64,000 nt of DNA from the NCBI GenBank assembly GCA_001970955.1, contig MPUH01000148.1, positions 30,831 through 94,830 of the forward strand, given 5' to 3'. Positions 30,392-40,706 of this stretch are shown piece after piece. Made by a program: the position numbers and the translations under genes. Origin of the DNA: Stentor coeruleus. Taxonomy: Eukaryota; Ciliophora; Heterotrichea; Heterotrichida; Stentoridae. The notes beneath the pieces are model-generated. The model searched no databases, had not been told where the DNA came from, and saw only the letters and a program-made list of their open reading frames with translations. How positions within the stretch are numbered: position 1 is the stretch's first letter; each line of letters opens with the position of its first letter.

Positions 30392-33300
30392 ATGTCAAGA
30401 AGAAGAGTTGGTGAGCAAAAAAGCGAGATTTGGGATATTTTTAGGCAAAATGAAACCCCTCCACCTATCGAGCAATCTGAAAAGTCAGCCTTTCTTCCTA
30501 CTTTAAGCCGTGGGTCACGTGAAGGTTTCCGCAAGGAACAAACCCCGAAAATCCTACCTAAATTTGAAGAACTGCCACATATTGAAATCAGAGGTCGTCT
30601 ACGTGAACTTGAAATTCAAATGCTAGACTTACGTTCCGGTGTTGAAAGACGTCTAACTTCAATCTCAGAAGACTTCCCTAATCGTCTTAGTAAAGAAGTT
30701 AAAGCCCTTCAAGATCGTGATAGTTTTATGTGGAAAGATAACACTCAAAAACAACAACAGATTTTCGAGTCTATGAAATTCCTTCAAGAAACCATGAAAA
30801 TCAGCTTCGAACAAATGAACCTTGAAGTTTCAACCTTAAGAAGACGACTAGATGAAGTTTCTATAAAACAATCATCAACAGTTAGAGAAATTGAACATAT
30901 CGCAAAAATGCCTAGAGCTATTGAAGCTCCAGTACAAAATGTTGATTATACACCTTTAATGATGACATTTCGTGAAGCTATGAATGAAGAAAGAAGGAAA
31001 AGAGAAGCTGTACAACAAGAACTTGGTAGTCAAATACAAGAATTACATAGTTTATTGAGAAATAATTATATTGAACATGGGAAAAGATTACAAGAATATA
31101 GAGATCAGACTATGCTTACTCAGAATGAGACTAAAGGACAAATTATTGGTCTTGAAACTACAAAAGAGGAAAAACAAAGAAATGATCAGGAGTATATAAA
31201 AAGTGTTTTTAATAATTTACAAAGAAGACTTGAGGATGAAGTTGGGCAAAGGTCTCAGTTAGAAAAAGAGTTTAAGATGTGGATGGACTCTAGGCTGAAT
31301 AATTTTCAGAAAATCATGAGGACTGATGAAAAAGATTTAGTTGATAGAGAAGCAAAAATGCTTGGGATGATACAAGATGGACTTAGTGCCTTACATGAAA
31401 TAATCAGTAGAGTTAAAGAATCTTCTTCAGCATCAGTGACTAAAGTTCAAACTTTAACAAATGAGAGTATCAAAGACTTAGCCCAAGCTTTATCTTCTAT
31501 TAAAGATAGTCTTTATCAACGAATTGAAGGTATTGAATTCTCTCTTCAAGAAGAAGCGAAATTCCAAGTTGAACAAAGTGGGTCAATGGCAACCCATATA
31601 AAAACCCTTGCAGAAAAAGTGGACTATTACAAAACAAATCTTGAAAACTCGATAATGTCCACTGAAAACCGACTTAAATCTATACTTTACGATATCCAAC
31701 AAGCTTCAGGAACAAAAGATGAAGAGCTTCAAAACTGGAAACAAGTTTTCAAAGACCAAATACAAGATCAAATCCTCTTACACAAAGACAAAATCGAAAA
31801 AACCTCTAAAGACTTTGAAGGAAAATACAAAGATGCCAGAGACCAAACTGAAAACACTATAAAAAAAATGTTCAAAATAAAACAAGACCTTGAAACCAGC
31901 GTGGAACAACTAAAAAATAATATGAATTTTGAAGATGGGCTTATAGAACAAAAAGTAAATACTGCTGTTAATAAAATCAACGATAAACTTGATATGCAGA
32001 TAAACTCATTAAACCAAACACTTGAAAAAACTCTAGCTGATTTCCGGGCTCAAAACACGGCAAATTTAGCAACAAAAATCGAGCAGGTGGTCAAATTGTC
32101 CCAAGATTCCATAAAAAATACTGTGGCTGAAGAAACAAAAGCTAGGAAAAATGACACCCAAAACCTTGAAAGTCAATTGAAATCCTTTACTGATAGTATA
32201 TTGTCTAGAGTTACACATAGTTTAGAGAAGGAAATAGAAAACCTTAGCGACCGAGTCCATAACATTTTAAATGAAGAAGAAATTTTTAAAGAAGAACTCA
32301 AAAGGCTTAGAGTTGAAACTGCAAGTACCGTCGAACAAATGTTTTCTTCTATAGACGAAGCTAAGGAAAACATAAAACAATGGTCAGAAGTTTATACTGG
32401 TAAAATAATCTCTGATACTAAAGATGAGGTCAAAACATTAATTGAAGTTGAAAGGGAAATTTTACTTAAAGAAATTGATAAAGGGAAAAATGAAGTAAAA
32501 ATCCTAGTCGACAATGTGCATAACAATATTAATAAATCTATGACTGAAGAAGCTCAGTTAAGTAAAAAAATAGAATTTGAGCTTAATAAAGAAAAAGAAG
32601 CTAGGAATAAAGAATTAGCTATGATTGGGAAAAAAAATGATGAAATGATGGTTCAGATCAGAGAGTCTATAAACTCAAGTTCAGAGTCATCGAAAACTTT
32701 ATGTAAAGCTTTAGTTGCTAAAGAAGCTACAGAAAGGAATCAGGCACAAGAAAATATAATGAAAAACCTTCAGTCGCAAATGACTGCACTTGAAGACTTA
32801 CTAAAATTTTACACTTCTAAAATGGCAGGGGATATAAGATTTGAAATGACTGAAGTTGTTGAAGAAGAAAAACAAGCTCGGACTAAAGGAGAAATTGCCC
32901 AAAAACAACATAATAAAAAAGTTAAAGCGCAAATCAAAACACAAAAAGATACACTTGAAGTTGAGTTGTGTGTTAAAAACTTAATCGATTCTGTTGTACA
33001 AATAAATACTATGTCTATGGTAAAAGATCAGAAAAAAAATCTGAGCAATAGGATTAAAAAATGGGTTGAGGACTTTGGTAAGGAAATCGAAGACACTTCT
33101 AAAGGTATATACAAAGAATTAAATAAAGTTAAGACTCATATATCTGATGAAATAAATACAAAAATTGAAGTCCGGGCTCTTGTTGAAAGTCTTATTTCCA
33201 ATATAGAAAAACATGATACAAATCTTGGTATACAAGAATCACATAATAATATTGAAGTGCTTTTTAGGAANAAACATGATACAAATCTTGGTATACAAGA

Positions 33301-34009
33301 ATCACATAATAATATTGAAGTGCTTTTTAGGAACATGCAAAAACTTGAAGAGTTTATCAGTATATCTAAAGATGAAGGGAAAAAACAATTAATTGATGAA
33401 ACAGAAAAATTAAGAGAAGATCTTTTAAATGAGTTGCAAAATCTTGAAAAAATTNACATGCAAAAACTTGAAGAGTTTATCAGTATATCTAAAGATGAAG
33501 GGAAAAAACAATTAATTGACGAAACAGAAAAATTAAGAGAAGATCTGTTAAATGAGTTGCAAAATCTTGAAAAAATTGATGCTAAATATTATGAAGAAAA
33601 CAAAGAAAATATAGAAAAAATACTAATTCGGGTTAAGGAATTAGAAAAAGATGAGAACCAAAAAGCTATAAATCTTATGAACCAAGAGTTAGAAAGTTTA
33701 AGAATGGATTTACAGAAAAAAGAAGAAACATTGAATGAACTGATTATAAGACAAGATGAGCTGAATAATCAGCAAATTGAATTTGTTAAAAGGAAGACTG
33801 AAGAAGATCAAGAACTTAAGATGTCAGTAAGAATATTAGCTGATGGAAATGCGGATATAGATCAGAAATTGGTTGAGTTCCAGAAAAAAATGCCGAAAAT
33901 GATGGAGGAGTTGAATGAGCATGATAATAAACTGAAGGAAATTGTGATATTGAAAGAAAAAGTTAAGAATCTTGATGAACAGGTTGAACAGATACTTAAG
34001 TCGAGTTAG
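30392..34009 (+). CDS. Giant coiled-coil protein (two in-frame assembly duplications)
   Basis: A 1,205-codon frame as given; removing two junction duplications (63 and 123 bp, both with an N) gives 1,143 residues. A Pro-rich head of about 60 residues is followed by almost continuous coiled coil with heptads such as IRGRLRELEIQMLDLRSGVE. The stretch MNEERRKREAVQQELGSQI is reminiscent of SF-assemblin/giardin helices. No enzymatic motif is present. It is probably a filament or linker of the cortex, basal body or nuclear structure. The start (TTATAAAATATG) lies only 34 bp after the preceding stop, so its promoter must overlap the upstream gene or the two share a transcript. The 3' end falls in a third junction repeat (N at 34102). 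Confidence 0.85.
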   Translation: MSRRRVGEQKSEIWDIFRQNETPPPIEQSEKSAFLPTLSRGSREGFRKEQTPKILPKFEELPHIEIRGRLRELEIQMLDLRSGVERRLTSISEDFPNRLSKEVKALQDRDSFMWKDNTQKQQQIFESMKFLQETMKISFEQMNLEVSTLRRRLDEVSIKQSSTVREIEHIAKMPRAIEAPVQNVDYTPLMMTFREAMNEERRKREAVQQELGSQIQELHSLLRNNYIEHGKRLQEYRDQTMLTQNETKGQIIGLETTKEEKQRNDQEYIKSVFNNLQRRLEDEVGQRSQLEKEFKMWMDSRLNNFQKIMRTDEKDLVDREAKMLGMIQDGLSALHEIISRVKESSSASVTKVQTLTNESIKDLAQALSSIKDSLYQRIEGIEFSLQEEAKFQVEQSGSMATHIKTLAEKVDYYKTNLENSIMSTENRLKSILYDIQQASGTKDEELQNWKQVFKDQIQDQILLHKDKIEKTSKDFEGKYKDARDQTENTIKKMFKIKQDLETSVEQLKNNMNFEDGLIEQKVNTAVNKINDKLDMQINSLNQTLEKTLADFRAQNTANLATKIEQVVKLSQDSIKNTVAEETKARKNDTQNLESQLKSFTDSILSRVTHSLEKEIENLSDRVHNILNEEEIFKEELKRLRVETASTVEQMFSSIDEAKENIKQWSEVYTGKIISDTKDEVKTLIEVEREILLKEIDKGKNEVKILVDNVHNNINKSMTEEAQLSKKIEFELNKEKEARNKELAMIGKKNDEMMVQIRESINSSSESSKTLCKALVAKEATERNQAQENIMKNLQSQMTALEDLLKFYTSKMAGDIRFEMTEVVEEEKQARTKGEIAQKQHNKKVKAQIKTQKDTLEVELCVKNLIDSVVQINTMSMVKDQKKNLSNRIKKWVEDFGKEIEDTSKGIYKELNKVKTHISDEINTKIEVRALVESLISNIEKHDTNLGIQESHNNIEVLFRXKHDTNLGIQESHNNIEVLFRNMQKLEEFISISKDEGKKQLIDETEKLREDLLNELQNLEKIXMQKLEEFISISKDEGKKQLIDETEKLREDLLNELQNLEKIDAKYYEENKENIEKILIRVKELEKDENQKAINLMNQELESLRMDLQKKEETLNELIIRQDELNNQQIEFVKRKTEEDQELKMSVRILADGNADIDQKLVEFQKKMPKMMEELNEHDNKLKEIVILKEKVKNLDEQVEQILKSS
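33209..33333. repeat. Unmerged contig junction (62-bp direct repeat around N at 33271)
   Basis: Positions 33209-33270 and 33272-33333 match. The period including the N is 63, so the reading frame survives and 21 codons appear twice. Confidence 0.88.
33333..33577. repeat. Unmerged contig junction (122-bp direct repeat around N at 33455)
   Basis: Positions 33333-33454 and 33456-33577 match with about two substitutions. The period is 123, in frame, so 41 codons are duplicated. It abuts the previous junction, implying one tiny contig between two gaps. Confidence 0.88.
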
Positions 34010-34218
34010 ATGTAATAAGTTATATTTGTAGGGTAGAATGCTTTTTGATAATTTTTTTTATTGATAATAATGATAAATTATGTAGTTTTACTTATAAGAT
34101 TNGAACAGATACTTAAGTCGAGTTAGATGTAATAAGTTATATTTGTAGGGTAGAATGCTTTTTGATGATTTTTTTTATTGATAATAATGATAAATTATGT
34201 AGTTTTACTTATAAGATT
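33986..34218. repeat. Unmerged contig junction (116-bp direct repeat around N at 34102)
   Basis: Positions 33986-34101 and 34103-34218 are nearly identical. The unit covers the last codons and 3' flank of the coiled-coil gene, so the second stop-containing copy is an echo. Confidence 0.88.
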
Positions 34219-34270
34219 AGATTGTGAAGAATATTTTTCTTATATACAAAGATATGAATAATAAAAAATA

Positions 34271-36034
34271 TTATAAATTTGGCTTAATCATTGAATAATG
34301 TGTCGTCCTCCTACGTTTTTCTGGCTCAATCCCAAACTGCTTAAATAAATAATTACATAAAACTTCATTCCCAGCAAGTTCACCAATCTGCAAAGCATTC
34401 ATTTTTTTTTTATTCTGATGAGTTAGATTCGCCCCCTTTGACACAAGGAACTCAACAACATTCAAAGCCCATAATTTCAATGAATGATCCAATTCTTCTT
34501 TATTCATCCTTAATCCATTCAAAGTAAAAAGTTCCATAAGTTTCTTAGTCGAACAGCTTCTTATAAGTGTATTAAGATTTAATCTAGCTACAAGTGTTAA
34601 TGCTGTTTCTTCAAATTTGTCTGTTATATTAACATCAATACCTAAATAATCAACATATTTTATAAGGTCGAAATTTTGACTATTTAAAGATCTGAGAATA
34701 AAACAAGGGTCTTCAACAAGACAATGTAATATGGTTCCTCCTGTAGAAATACGAATACGTTTGTTTATATTAAGATATATATTTTTTTCATTTGTCAAAT
34801 GGTGTAAAGATCTTATAAGATGTTTTGGGTATTCTTTACAGTTTCTTAAGGTGTTTATAAGTTTAACATGAAAAGTGTCACTTTGGAGAAGTCCATCGTT
34901 TTTTACTATATAGTTGGTAACAAGGAGATCAAAAAGGTCGAAACTTTTTTTTGCACAGGTTTTAAAGACTTCTGCGCGTATTTCATGGCCGAATTTTCGG
35001 AAGTTTCTTGGAGTGCCAAGAAGTTTGAGCATTTTTTCAGAGTCGTCTTCGTTGATACTAGCAGAAACACAGTGCAAAAACACTTGTTCTTTATCGAGAT
35101 TTGGGCTTAGAAGCCTATATTTAACATAAAGCATACTAACCGAAGCTACCGATAACACAATCGACACAATCAATGATATCAACACAAAAGCACTCAAAAA
35201 CTTAAGTTCCATCAAAAACAGCACCTGAATAATAAACAAACCAATATCCTGACAAAACAACTTCATAACCGGTAAAACACATAATCTTTTTGTCCACATC
35301 AATTGATGAGCATTACTTTTTTCTCCTTCTAAATACATAATCTCATACTTACCCAATATATCAAATAAAGTCCCATACTCTGTAAGTTGTAAAAAATTAA
35401 CTCCACCAACAATATAATTAAACCCAATAGCCACAAGAAGTGTTGCAACCCAAAACAATACAAGAGCTGTTGATACCCAAGCATATTGACTATCGCATTT
35501 ATGTGCAACTAACACAAAAGTATATTTTGTATACAAATTAAGCTTCCCCAACAACCCAAGACCAAGTTTGATAATTTGCATATTCCCAAGTCTTGAATGC
35601 CCACTAAGAGGTTCAATGATTTTAACGATCCGTTTAGCATAAATATATTCAAATCCACAAGTAAATAAAAGAAAACAAGAAAAAAACACAGTCAATGAAT
35701 AATTCTTATCAGTATCACAAGTTCTTACATAAAAAGGAGGCATAGCTAAAACTGCGAGCCAATACACACAAGTTAGAACAACAACATATACAAAAGTTAT
35801 ATGAATAACAGGTAAAAGCTTGGAGTTAACTTCTTTAACAATTTCTGCTCGGGTCTTGCGAAAATCATGTGATCGAAACATACTCCCTCCTCTTCTTCCT
35901 GTGATTTTTTTTTTAAGTTCATCTTCATCAATCTCATCATCACTACTTGAAGAAGTGAATGATTGTTCTTCAATAGCATCAAGAGGACCATCATTTACGG
36001 AAGGGTATCCTTGAGATATAAAAGGACTTTCCAT
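34271..36034 (-). CDS. Multi-pass membrane protein with C-terminal ankyrin-like region
   Basis: 587 residues. The N terminus is acidic and Ser-rich (SFTSSSSDDEIDEDEL). Six or so hydrophobic segments follow at about 75-100, 115-135, 165-180, 185-215, 260-280 and 282-310 (for example IHITFVYVVVLTCVYWLAVL and FVLISLIVSIVLSVASVSML). From about 330 the protein is soluble and helical, with late ankyrin-type units (KFEETALTLVARLNL; LNVVEFLVSKGANLTHQNKK; MNALQIGELAGNEVLCNYLF). Membrane part first and ankyrins last is the reverse of TRP channels, and I see no pore motif, so a channel role is not supported. The start lies 38 bp downstream of the TTLL gene stop on the same strand, a very tight tandem pair. 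Confidence 0.8.
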   Translation of the reverse strand: MESPFISQGYPSVNDGPLDAIEEQSFTSSSSDDEIDEDELKKKITGRRGGSMFRSHDFRKTRAEIVKEVNSKLLPVIHITFVYVVVLTCVYWLAVLAMPPFYVRTCDTDKNYSLTVFFSCFLLFTCGFEYIYAKRIVKIIEPLSGHSRLGNMQIIKLGLGLLGKLNLYTKYTFVLVAHKCDSQYAWVSTALVLFWVATLLVAIGFNYIVGGVNFLQLTEYGTLFDILGKYEIMYLEGEKSNAHQLMWTKRLCVLPVMKLFCQDIGLFIIQVLFLMELKFLSAFVLISLIVSIVLSVASVSMLYVKYRLLSPNLDKEQVFLHCVSASINEDDSEKMLKLLGTPRNFRKFGHEIRAEVFKTCAKKSFDLFDLLVTNYIVKNDGLLQSDTFHVKLINTLRNCKEYPKHLIRSLHHLTNEKNIYLNINKRIRISTGGTILHCLVEDPCFILRSLNSQNFDLIKYVDYLGIDVNITDKFEETALTLVARLNLNTLIRSCSTKKLMELFTLNGLRMNKEELDHSLKLWALNVVEFLVSKGANLTHQNKKKMNALQIGELAGNEVLCNYLFKQFGIEPEKRRRTTHYSMIKPNL

Positions 36035-36072
36035 ATGTTTTTATATAAAACTCATACATTAACTAATTTAAA

Positions 36073-38427
36073 CTACTCCAGGTCTTCTGAAGCATTTTCA
36101 TCTGCCTGGCTTGTTTTTGGTCTGTTTAGTGAATACCTTAATCGGGCTTGTAGAGCTTTAATGATAAAAGATGAGGATCTTGGATATTTAACCGCGTTTC
36201 TATATAGAAAATACTTGGATTTTTTATGCTTGTCTAGATCTTCGAATGTTGCTGATCCATATCGGTAGGCGCTTCTAACTTTTTTAGGGTTTTTTATTGA
36301 CACACTGGCCATCCACTTGATAATCTCGCTTAAAATCCCGTTGTTATCGAAAAACAAGCATGACATGATCTCTTTGGCTAAAGATTTACTTGAACTTTTA
36401 AGCATGTTTTCTAATTGTAAAGCTGAAAAACCCCTGACAATCATATGCTTTTGGTTCTGAGATGATACAATGTCTTTTTGACCAGCTAAAGAATGCTTTC
36501 TCCGTTCTTTCATTTCATGAATCCTCATTTCTAATTTCTGTAAAACACTAAGATTACTTGTTATTGGGTTTGAAATACTAATCCAAATGTAATGGTTTAC
36601 AAATTTATCAAGGGCGATTTTCCATTCAGTTTTCATTTTCTCTAAAGCTACTGATTTACATGCATGATGAACTCTAGAAAGATATTCTATTAATATATCA
36701 TCACCTGTTATAACAAGCTTATTTCTATCTTTTTCTATAGTTTTTTTATCTTGTTCTAATTCTTGTATAGGCGAATTTTCTTTGATTTCTTCATCTATTG
36801 TGATTTTGCTCATGATAAAAGCTAAAAGGGTTTTGTTTGAATTTTTTTGGATGTTGAAGTATTTATCGTATATTTCACAACCTTCACATGGGTAGATTCT
36901 TGTGAAATGACCTATACGACTAGCTTCGTCTATGAGGTCGTTGATACTAAGTTTGTATTTGGAGAAATTTATAGGTTCTTTTTTGCTTTTGTTGAATTTG
37001 TCGTTTGTAAAAAGTTTGAGTTTGCCTTCGGCTTGGCGAGTTTGGTTTTTTCTTGCCCGGATGCGAGCTCTAAGTTTGCTCATACATTCTTTTTTCCGGT
37101 CGTAAAACCTGAGACCGACCAAGTTTAGAGTATCAGCAATAAGATTACTCTTAATAAACAAATCTAAAGGAGCTTCTGTGGCTAAAGATGGAGAAAGGTT
37201 AACTTCAAGTAACCATGGTTTAAGGTTTGAATCAATAATCACATCAAAACCTAAAAGGTCAAAACAATTATTCCTTCCAACACCCAGTTTTTTAGCAGTT
37301 TGACTTACTAATGGCTCAACTGATATAATAGTTTTAATAATAAGGTCGTATATTTTGCTTAGTAATAAAGAAGTGTCTACTGAAAATGCTTCTAGGGTTT
37401 TGAAAAGAGCAGAAATACTCCATTTGTGCCCGACATTGTCTTGACTTTCATCTTTGTTCTGAACAAACTTTTCGTTTTTCTTGTTAATACTGTAGTTTGT
37501 AAGAAATGAAAACTTACTTGCTCGATTGCTGGCACTGTAAGGTTCACTTGCAAACCTTGCTAGGCCTTCATCATAAATATAAATTTTGAGTGGGTCATAA
37601 GAAGTGACTAAAACATAAATCCTCATATCAAATTTCAAATCATTTATCAACAAAGGATTATGAATATATCTAGACACAACACATCCTTCTACAGTTGGTA
37701 AACTAGCCAAAGAGTCTAAAATAAAAATTCCTTTACCCTGAGATGAATTGCAAGGTTTGACTATCCACTGTACCCCTTTTTCTGAATAATACTTAGTATA
37801 AAATTCTGTATATTCATCAGGGATCACATAAGTTTCAGGAAAAAAACCATAATTCTCTAAGCCATGCTTGAGCTGCATAGACTTTAAATGTACACTCATT
37901 CGATCTTTACGTGTAATTTCATAACTATTAGGGAAGTGATTAACTCTCTGATACTCATTCAGCCCATCGTAAAAGTATAGTTGAGGTGGACATCCTAACC
38001 ATAACAAATTCCAATCGTGAGAATCCGTATATGAAAAACCCGCCTGTTCTAATATAGACCTAACTAATTTCCCATCAGTTTTATACACCCTATACAACAA
38101 ATCTTTGGCTTGTGCGAAATTATTCTTTGTATAAGCACTAAACACAACACTATCTTTAACCAGCTGATCTTCTGTAACTGGTGAAAACGCAATCAAAGGG
38201 GGTTTTTCAGGAGAACTTTCCTTTGTAGCTCTACGTAATGGGTCTTGAAACTCTGACTTCACACCAATACCCTTACCAATTTTCCCAACAATCTCCGTAT
38301 CCAAACCTTTCCATGCTGATTTTTCCATTTCCTGTAAACTTTTCACCTTATTACACACTGAAACATCTTTTTGAAACTTTGATGTTGATGAATATACAAT
38401 TTTTTCACTTGCTGTTGAGCTTTCCAT
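36073..38427 (-). CDS. Tubulin polyglutamylase, TTLL5-type
   Basis: A 784-residue TTL-like ligase, which uses ATP to add glutamate side chains to tubulin (or other acidic tails) in cilia and cortical microtubules. Sequential TTLL blocks: WNLLWLG and NHFPNSYEITRKDRM (residues about 127-165), WIVKPCNSSQGKGIFIL (the ATP-grasp Lys region), VVSRYIHNPLLINDLKFDMR, YVLVTSYDPLKIYIYDEGLA, FSFLTNYSINKKN, and LLGFDVIIDSNLKPWLLEVN with the Mg-binding Glu and Asn. The order and wording closely match TTLL5. A basic stretch after the core (SKLRARIRARKNQTRQ) would fit microtubule binding. Catalytic residues look intact. It is divergent to RPS12 with a 185-bp gap. Confidence 0.93.
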   Translation of the reverse strand: MESSTASEKIVYSSTSKFQKDVSVCNKVKSLQEMEKSAWKGLDTEIVGKIGKGIGVKSEFQDPLRRATKESSPEKPPLIAFSPVTEDQLVKDSVVFSAYTKNNFAQAKDLLYRVYKTDGKLVRSILEQAGFSYTDSHDWNLLWLGCPPQLYFYDGLNEYQRVNHFPNSYEITRKDRMSVHLKSMQLKHGLENYGFFPETYVIPDEYTEFYTKYYSEKGVQWIVKPCNSSQGKGIFILDSLASLPTVEGCVVSRYIHNPLLINDLKFDMRIYVLVTSYDPLKIYIYDEGLARFASEPYSASNRASKFSFLTNYSINKKNEKFVQNKDESQDNVGHKWSISALFKTLEAFSVDTSLLLSKIYDLIIKTIISVEPLVSQTAKKLGVGRNNCFDLLGFDVIIDSNLKPWLLEVNLSPSLATEAPLDLFIKSNLIADTLNLVGLRFYDRKKECMSKLRARIRARKNQTRQAEGKLKLFTNDKFNKSKKEPINFSKYKLSINDLIDEASRIGHFTRIYPCEGCEIYDKYFNIQKNSNKTLLAFIMSKITIDEEIKENSPIQELEQDKKTIEKDRNKLVITGDDILIEYLSRVHHACKSVALEKMKTEWKIALDKFVNHYIWISISNPITSNLSVLQKLEMRIHEMKERRKHSLAGQKDIVSSQNQKHMIVRGFSALQLENMLKSSSKSLAKEIMSCLFFDNNGILSEIIKWMASVSIKNPKKVRSAYRYGSATFEDLDKHKKSKYFLYRNAVKYPRSSSFIIKALQARLRYSLNRPKTSQADENASEDLE

Positions 38428-38612
38428 GCTATATTATTTAAATATCCTATTCTTATAATAAACATATATTAGAAATCATAAACATCAGGCTAAATGCTGT
38501 AATTTTATATATGAAAATAGTAATTTTTATACAAGACAAGCTTTTAGTTTATCTATCAAATTTTATGCTTTTTAACCCCATATATGAGTGGCCATATTTA
38601 TAAGTGGCAAGG

Positions 38613-39020
38613 ATGGCAGACGAAGAAACCAAAGTTGAAGTGGCTGAGGCTACAGAAATGAGTATTTTCGAAGCAATCAGAGAAGTACTTAAAAAAGCTT
38701 CTCACCACAACGGACTGTTCAGAGGTGTTAACGAAGTTGCCAGAGCCATTGATAAAGGAGATGCGAAAGTGTGTTTCGTAGCAGACAATTGTGAGCTAAA
38801 CGACTACAAAAACCTTATCAAAGCCTTGTGTACAGAAAAACACGTGCCTTTAGTCAATGTTACAGATAGGCTACAGCTTGGTGAATGGGCTGGAATGTGT
38901 AAAATCGACACTGCAGGCGTGGCTCGTAATGTGGTCAAATGCTCATCAGTAGCAATTTCCTACGTTGACGAAGAAACCCAAGCCTGGAAAGTTCTTAGCA
39001 ACACCCTAAACCAAAGCTAA
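38613..39020 (+). CDS. RPS12: 40S ribosomal protein S12 (eS12)
   Basis: A 135-residue small-subunit ribosomal protein of the L7Ae/L30e fold, normal for eS12. Recognisable blocks are IREVLKKASHHNGLFRGVNE, AKVCFVADNCELNDYKNLI and KHVPLVNVTDRLQLGEWAG followed by MCKIDTAGVARNVVKCSSV. I chose the ATG at 38613; the in-frame GTG nine bases earlier is not a plausible eukaryotic start. TTTATAAGTGG lies just upstream. Codon choice uses more C-ending codons than its neighbours, as expected for a highly expressed gene. Its stop is 22 bp from the stop of the convergent palmitoyltransferase gene. Confidence 0.97.
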   Translation: MADEETKVEVAEATEMSIFEAIREVLKKASHHNGLFRGVNEVARAIDKGDAKVCFVADNCELNDYKNLIKALCTEKHVPLVNVTDRLQLGEWAGMCKIDTAGVARNVVKCSSVAISYVDEETQAWKVLSNTLNQS

Positions 39021-39042
39021 TAAATTCTAACCAATAAGATTA

Positions 39043-40593
39043 TTAGTTTATTATAAACTCTATCCAGTTCTTCACAATACCTTTATTATATCTATTAAAA
39101 TACTGAACTTTCATTGTTCCATCTATACATATATAATTTCTAAATAAATACCTATAACGATGAAGATTCAAAGTTTCATTAACAGTCAAATTCGAACTTA
39201 TAGAATAAACTTCTAAAAATAAATACCAAAATGAATACCAAATTATAAGAACAGCTAAAAAAATCATGGTTTTACACAAACCATTTAAAGCAAAATACTC
39301 TATTATAAGAGAAATAATATAAGTACTTATATGTTGATAAGGACCAGTTTTGTAATGAAGAGAACACCAAGAAAGGTATAAGAAAATTGATGAAGCTAAA
39401 TAATAAATTAAAAGTCCAATAAAAAATATTTTATGATTCCCTTTACCGATAGGTTTTGATAAGAAGAAACAATAATGGTCATAGTTGATAATACATTTAT
39501 TAGTAAAACGACAATGTTTTGATTTTGGTGGACGTTTGATATTACAAGTTGTACAGTAATCATCTTGTTTAAGAGAAGTTTTGAAGTTTTTACTAGAAAA
39601 TTGTTTGAGAGTTTTTTTTTGGAAAGGGTTTATTGTAGAACTTTCTAGGGTTTCGGCTGAAAAGTATTTGTTTAGGCTGAATATATTTTACATGTAAAGA
39701 GGAATTAGCCAGAAAATACAGATGTTGAATATTAGAGATGCGAATAAGTTCGGTATGGTTTCTGGGAGGATGTAATTGTAATACACATAATAAACTCCAA
39801 TCCAATAACAAAAATTCCAATAACCAAAATAGTTTTGTATATAATCAGGCATTACAGAATACTCAGTTAACATTTTTATCACCCCTTCAGCTAGATTATG
39901 ATTAGCTAAATCCAATGCACTTCTATTTTTTAAATCCTGTTTATCTACCGACACACCATTAAATAACAAAAAATCAACAGCATTAACCGCATTACTCACA
40001 GCAGCTCTATGTAATGGGGTCATATTAGTCATATCCAAATCTTCCAAATCTAAACCTAAATCTTTTAACACCCTAAGCATAAAAACTTGATTCTTATAAG
40101 CAGCCCAATGAACAAGTCCACACCCATTTCTATCTTTTATATGAATATTTGCCCCAAGGTTTAATAAAACATAAAAAGCTCCAAGCCTAGCATTTTGCAC
40201 AGCAGTCATAATTGGGGTTATCCCAAGACTATCTTTTGATTCAATATCAGCCCCTCGATCAATAAGTATTTTCATTATTTCTAAAAATCCTTTAGCTACA
40301 GCAAGTGTTAATGGAGTTTGACCTGAAGCACTTTGTATATCAATTGGACATGATGCTTTGTTTAGTAATATAAGTATTGATGGGATATCTGAAATCCATA
40401 CAGCTAAATGTAAAGCTGTATAACCCTTAGAATCCATTTGGTCTATATCAAGTTTATGTGATAAAATCGCTTGGGTAAAAGGGGTTAGGTTATTGTTATT
40501 AACTTGTTCTAAAACTTCTCTAATGAGTTTTTCTTTATTTTCTTGCTGAGACTGATTTGATGTTTGGGTTGATGAGGATTCTATACTAGACAT
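39043..40593 (-). CDS. Ankyrin-repeat palmitoyltransferase of Akr1 type (DHYC active site), two exons
   Basis: 511 residues after removing a 15-nt intron at 39677-39691. Six or so ankyrin repeats occupy about residues 30-240 (KGYTALHLAVWISDIPSILI, SGQTPLTLAVAKGFLEIMKI, TNMTPLHRAAVSNAVNAVDF). Two membrane segments follow at about 258-300. The cysteine-rich catalytic domain is DYCTTCNIKRPPKSKHC (residues 340-356), then active-site DHYC at 367-370 and GKGNHKIFF. Two more membrane segments and a TVNE motif (the TTxE box) complete the family layout. It lacks some zinc cysteines (HCRFTNKC for HCxxCxxC), as I recall for yeast Akr1, which also has ankyrins and DHYC. The reaction is S-palmitoylation of membrane proteins, probably at Golgi or plasma membrane. 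Confidence 0.88.
39677..39691 (-). other. 15-nt intron in the palmitoyltransferase gene
   Basis: On the minus strand it reads gtaaaatatattcag. Without removal the frame stops just after WLIPLYM. With removal it continues as ILNKYFSAETLES into the DHYC domain. Confidence 0.92.
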
Positions 40594-40706
40594 TTATCAA
40601 GAAATCATATTTCATCCTTTAAATGTTTTATCTTTGAAGATGTAGTTTTTAATAGAAATTTTGATATAAAAGATATATAATAAGACTTTTTTAAAATAAG
40701 GTAAGT

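Noticed and set aside
33209-33577. True internal repeats in the giant coiled-coil protein
   Set aside because: Both repeats are interrupted by N and behave like the other contig-end duplications, so they are not taken as protein repeats even though they are in frame.
38604-38612. GTG start giving RPS12 three extra residues
   Set aside because: Non-ATG start is unlikely in this nuclear genome; the ATG at 38613 gives the normal eS12 N terminus.
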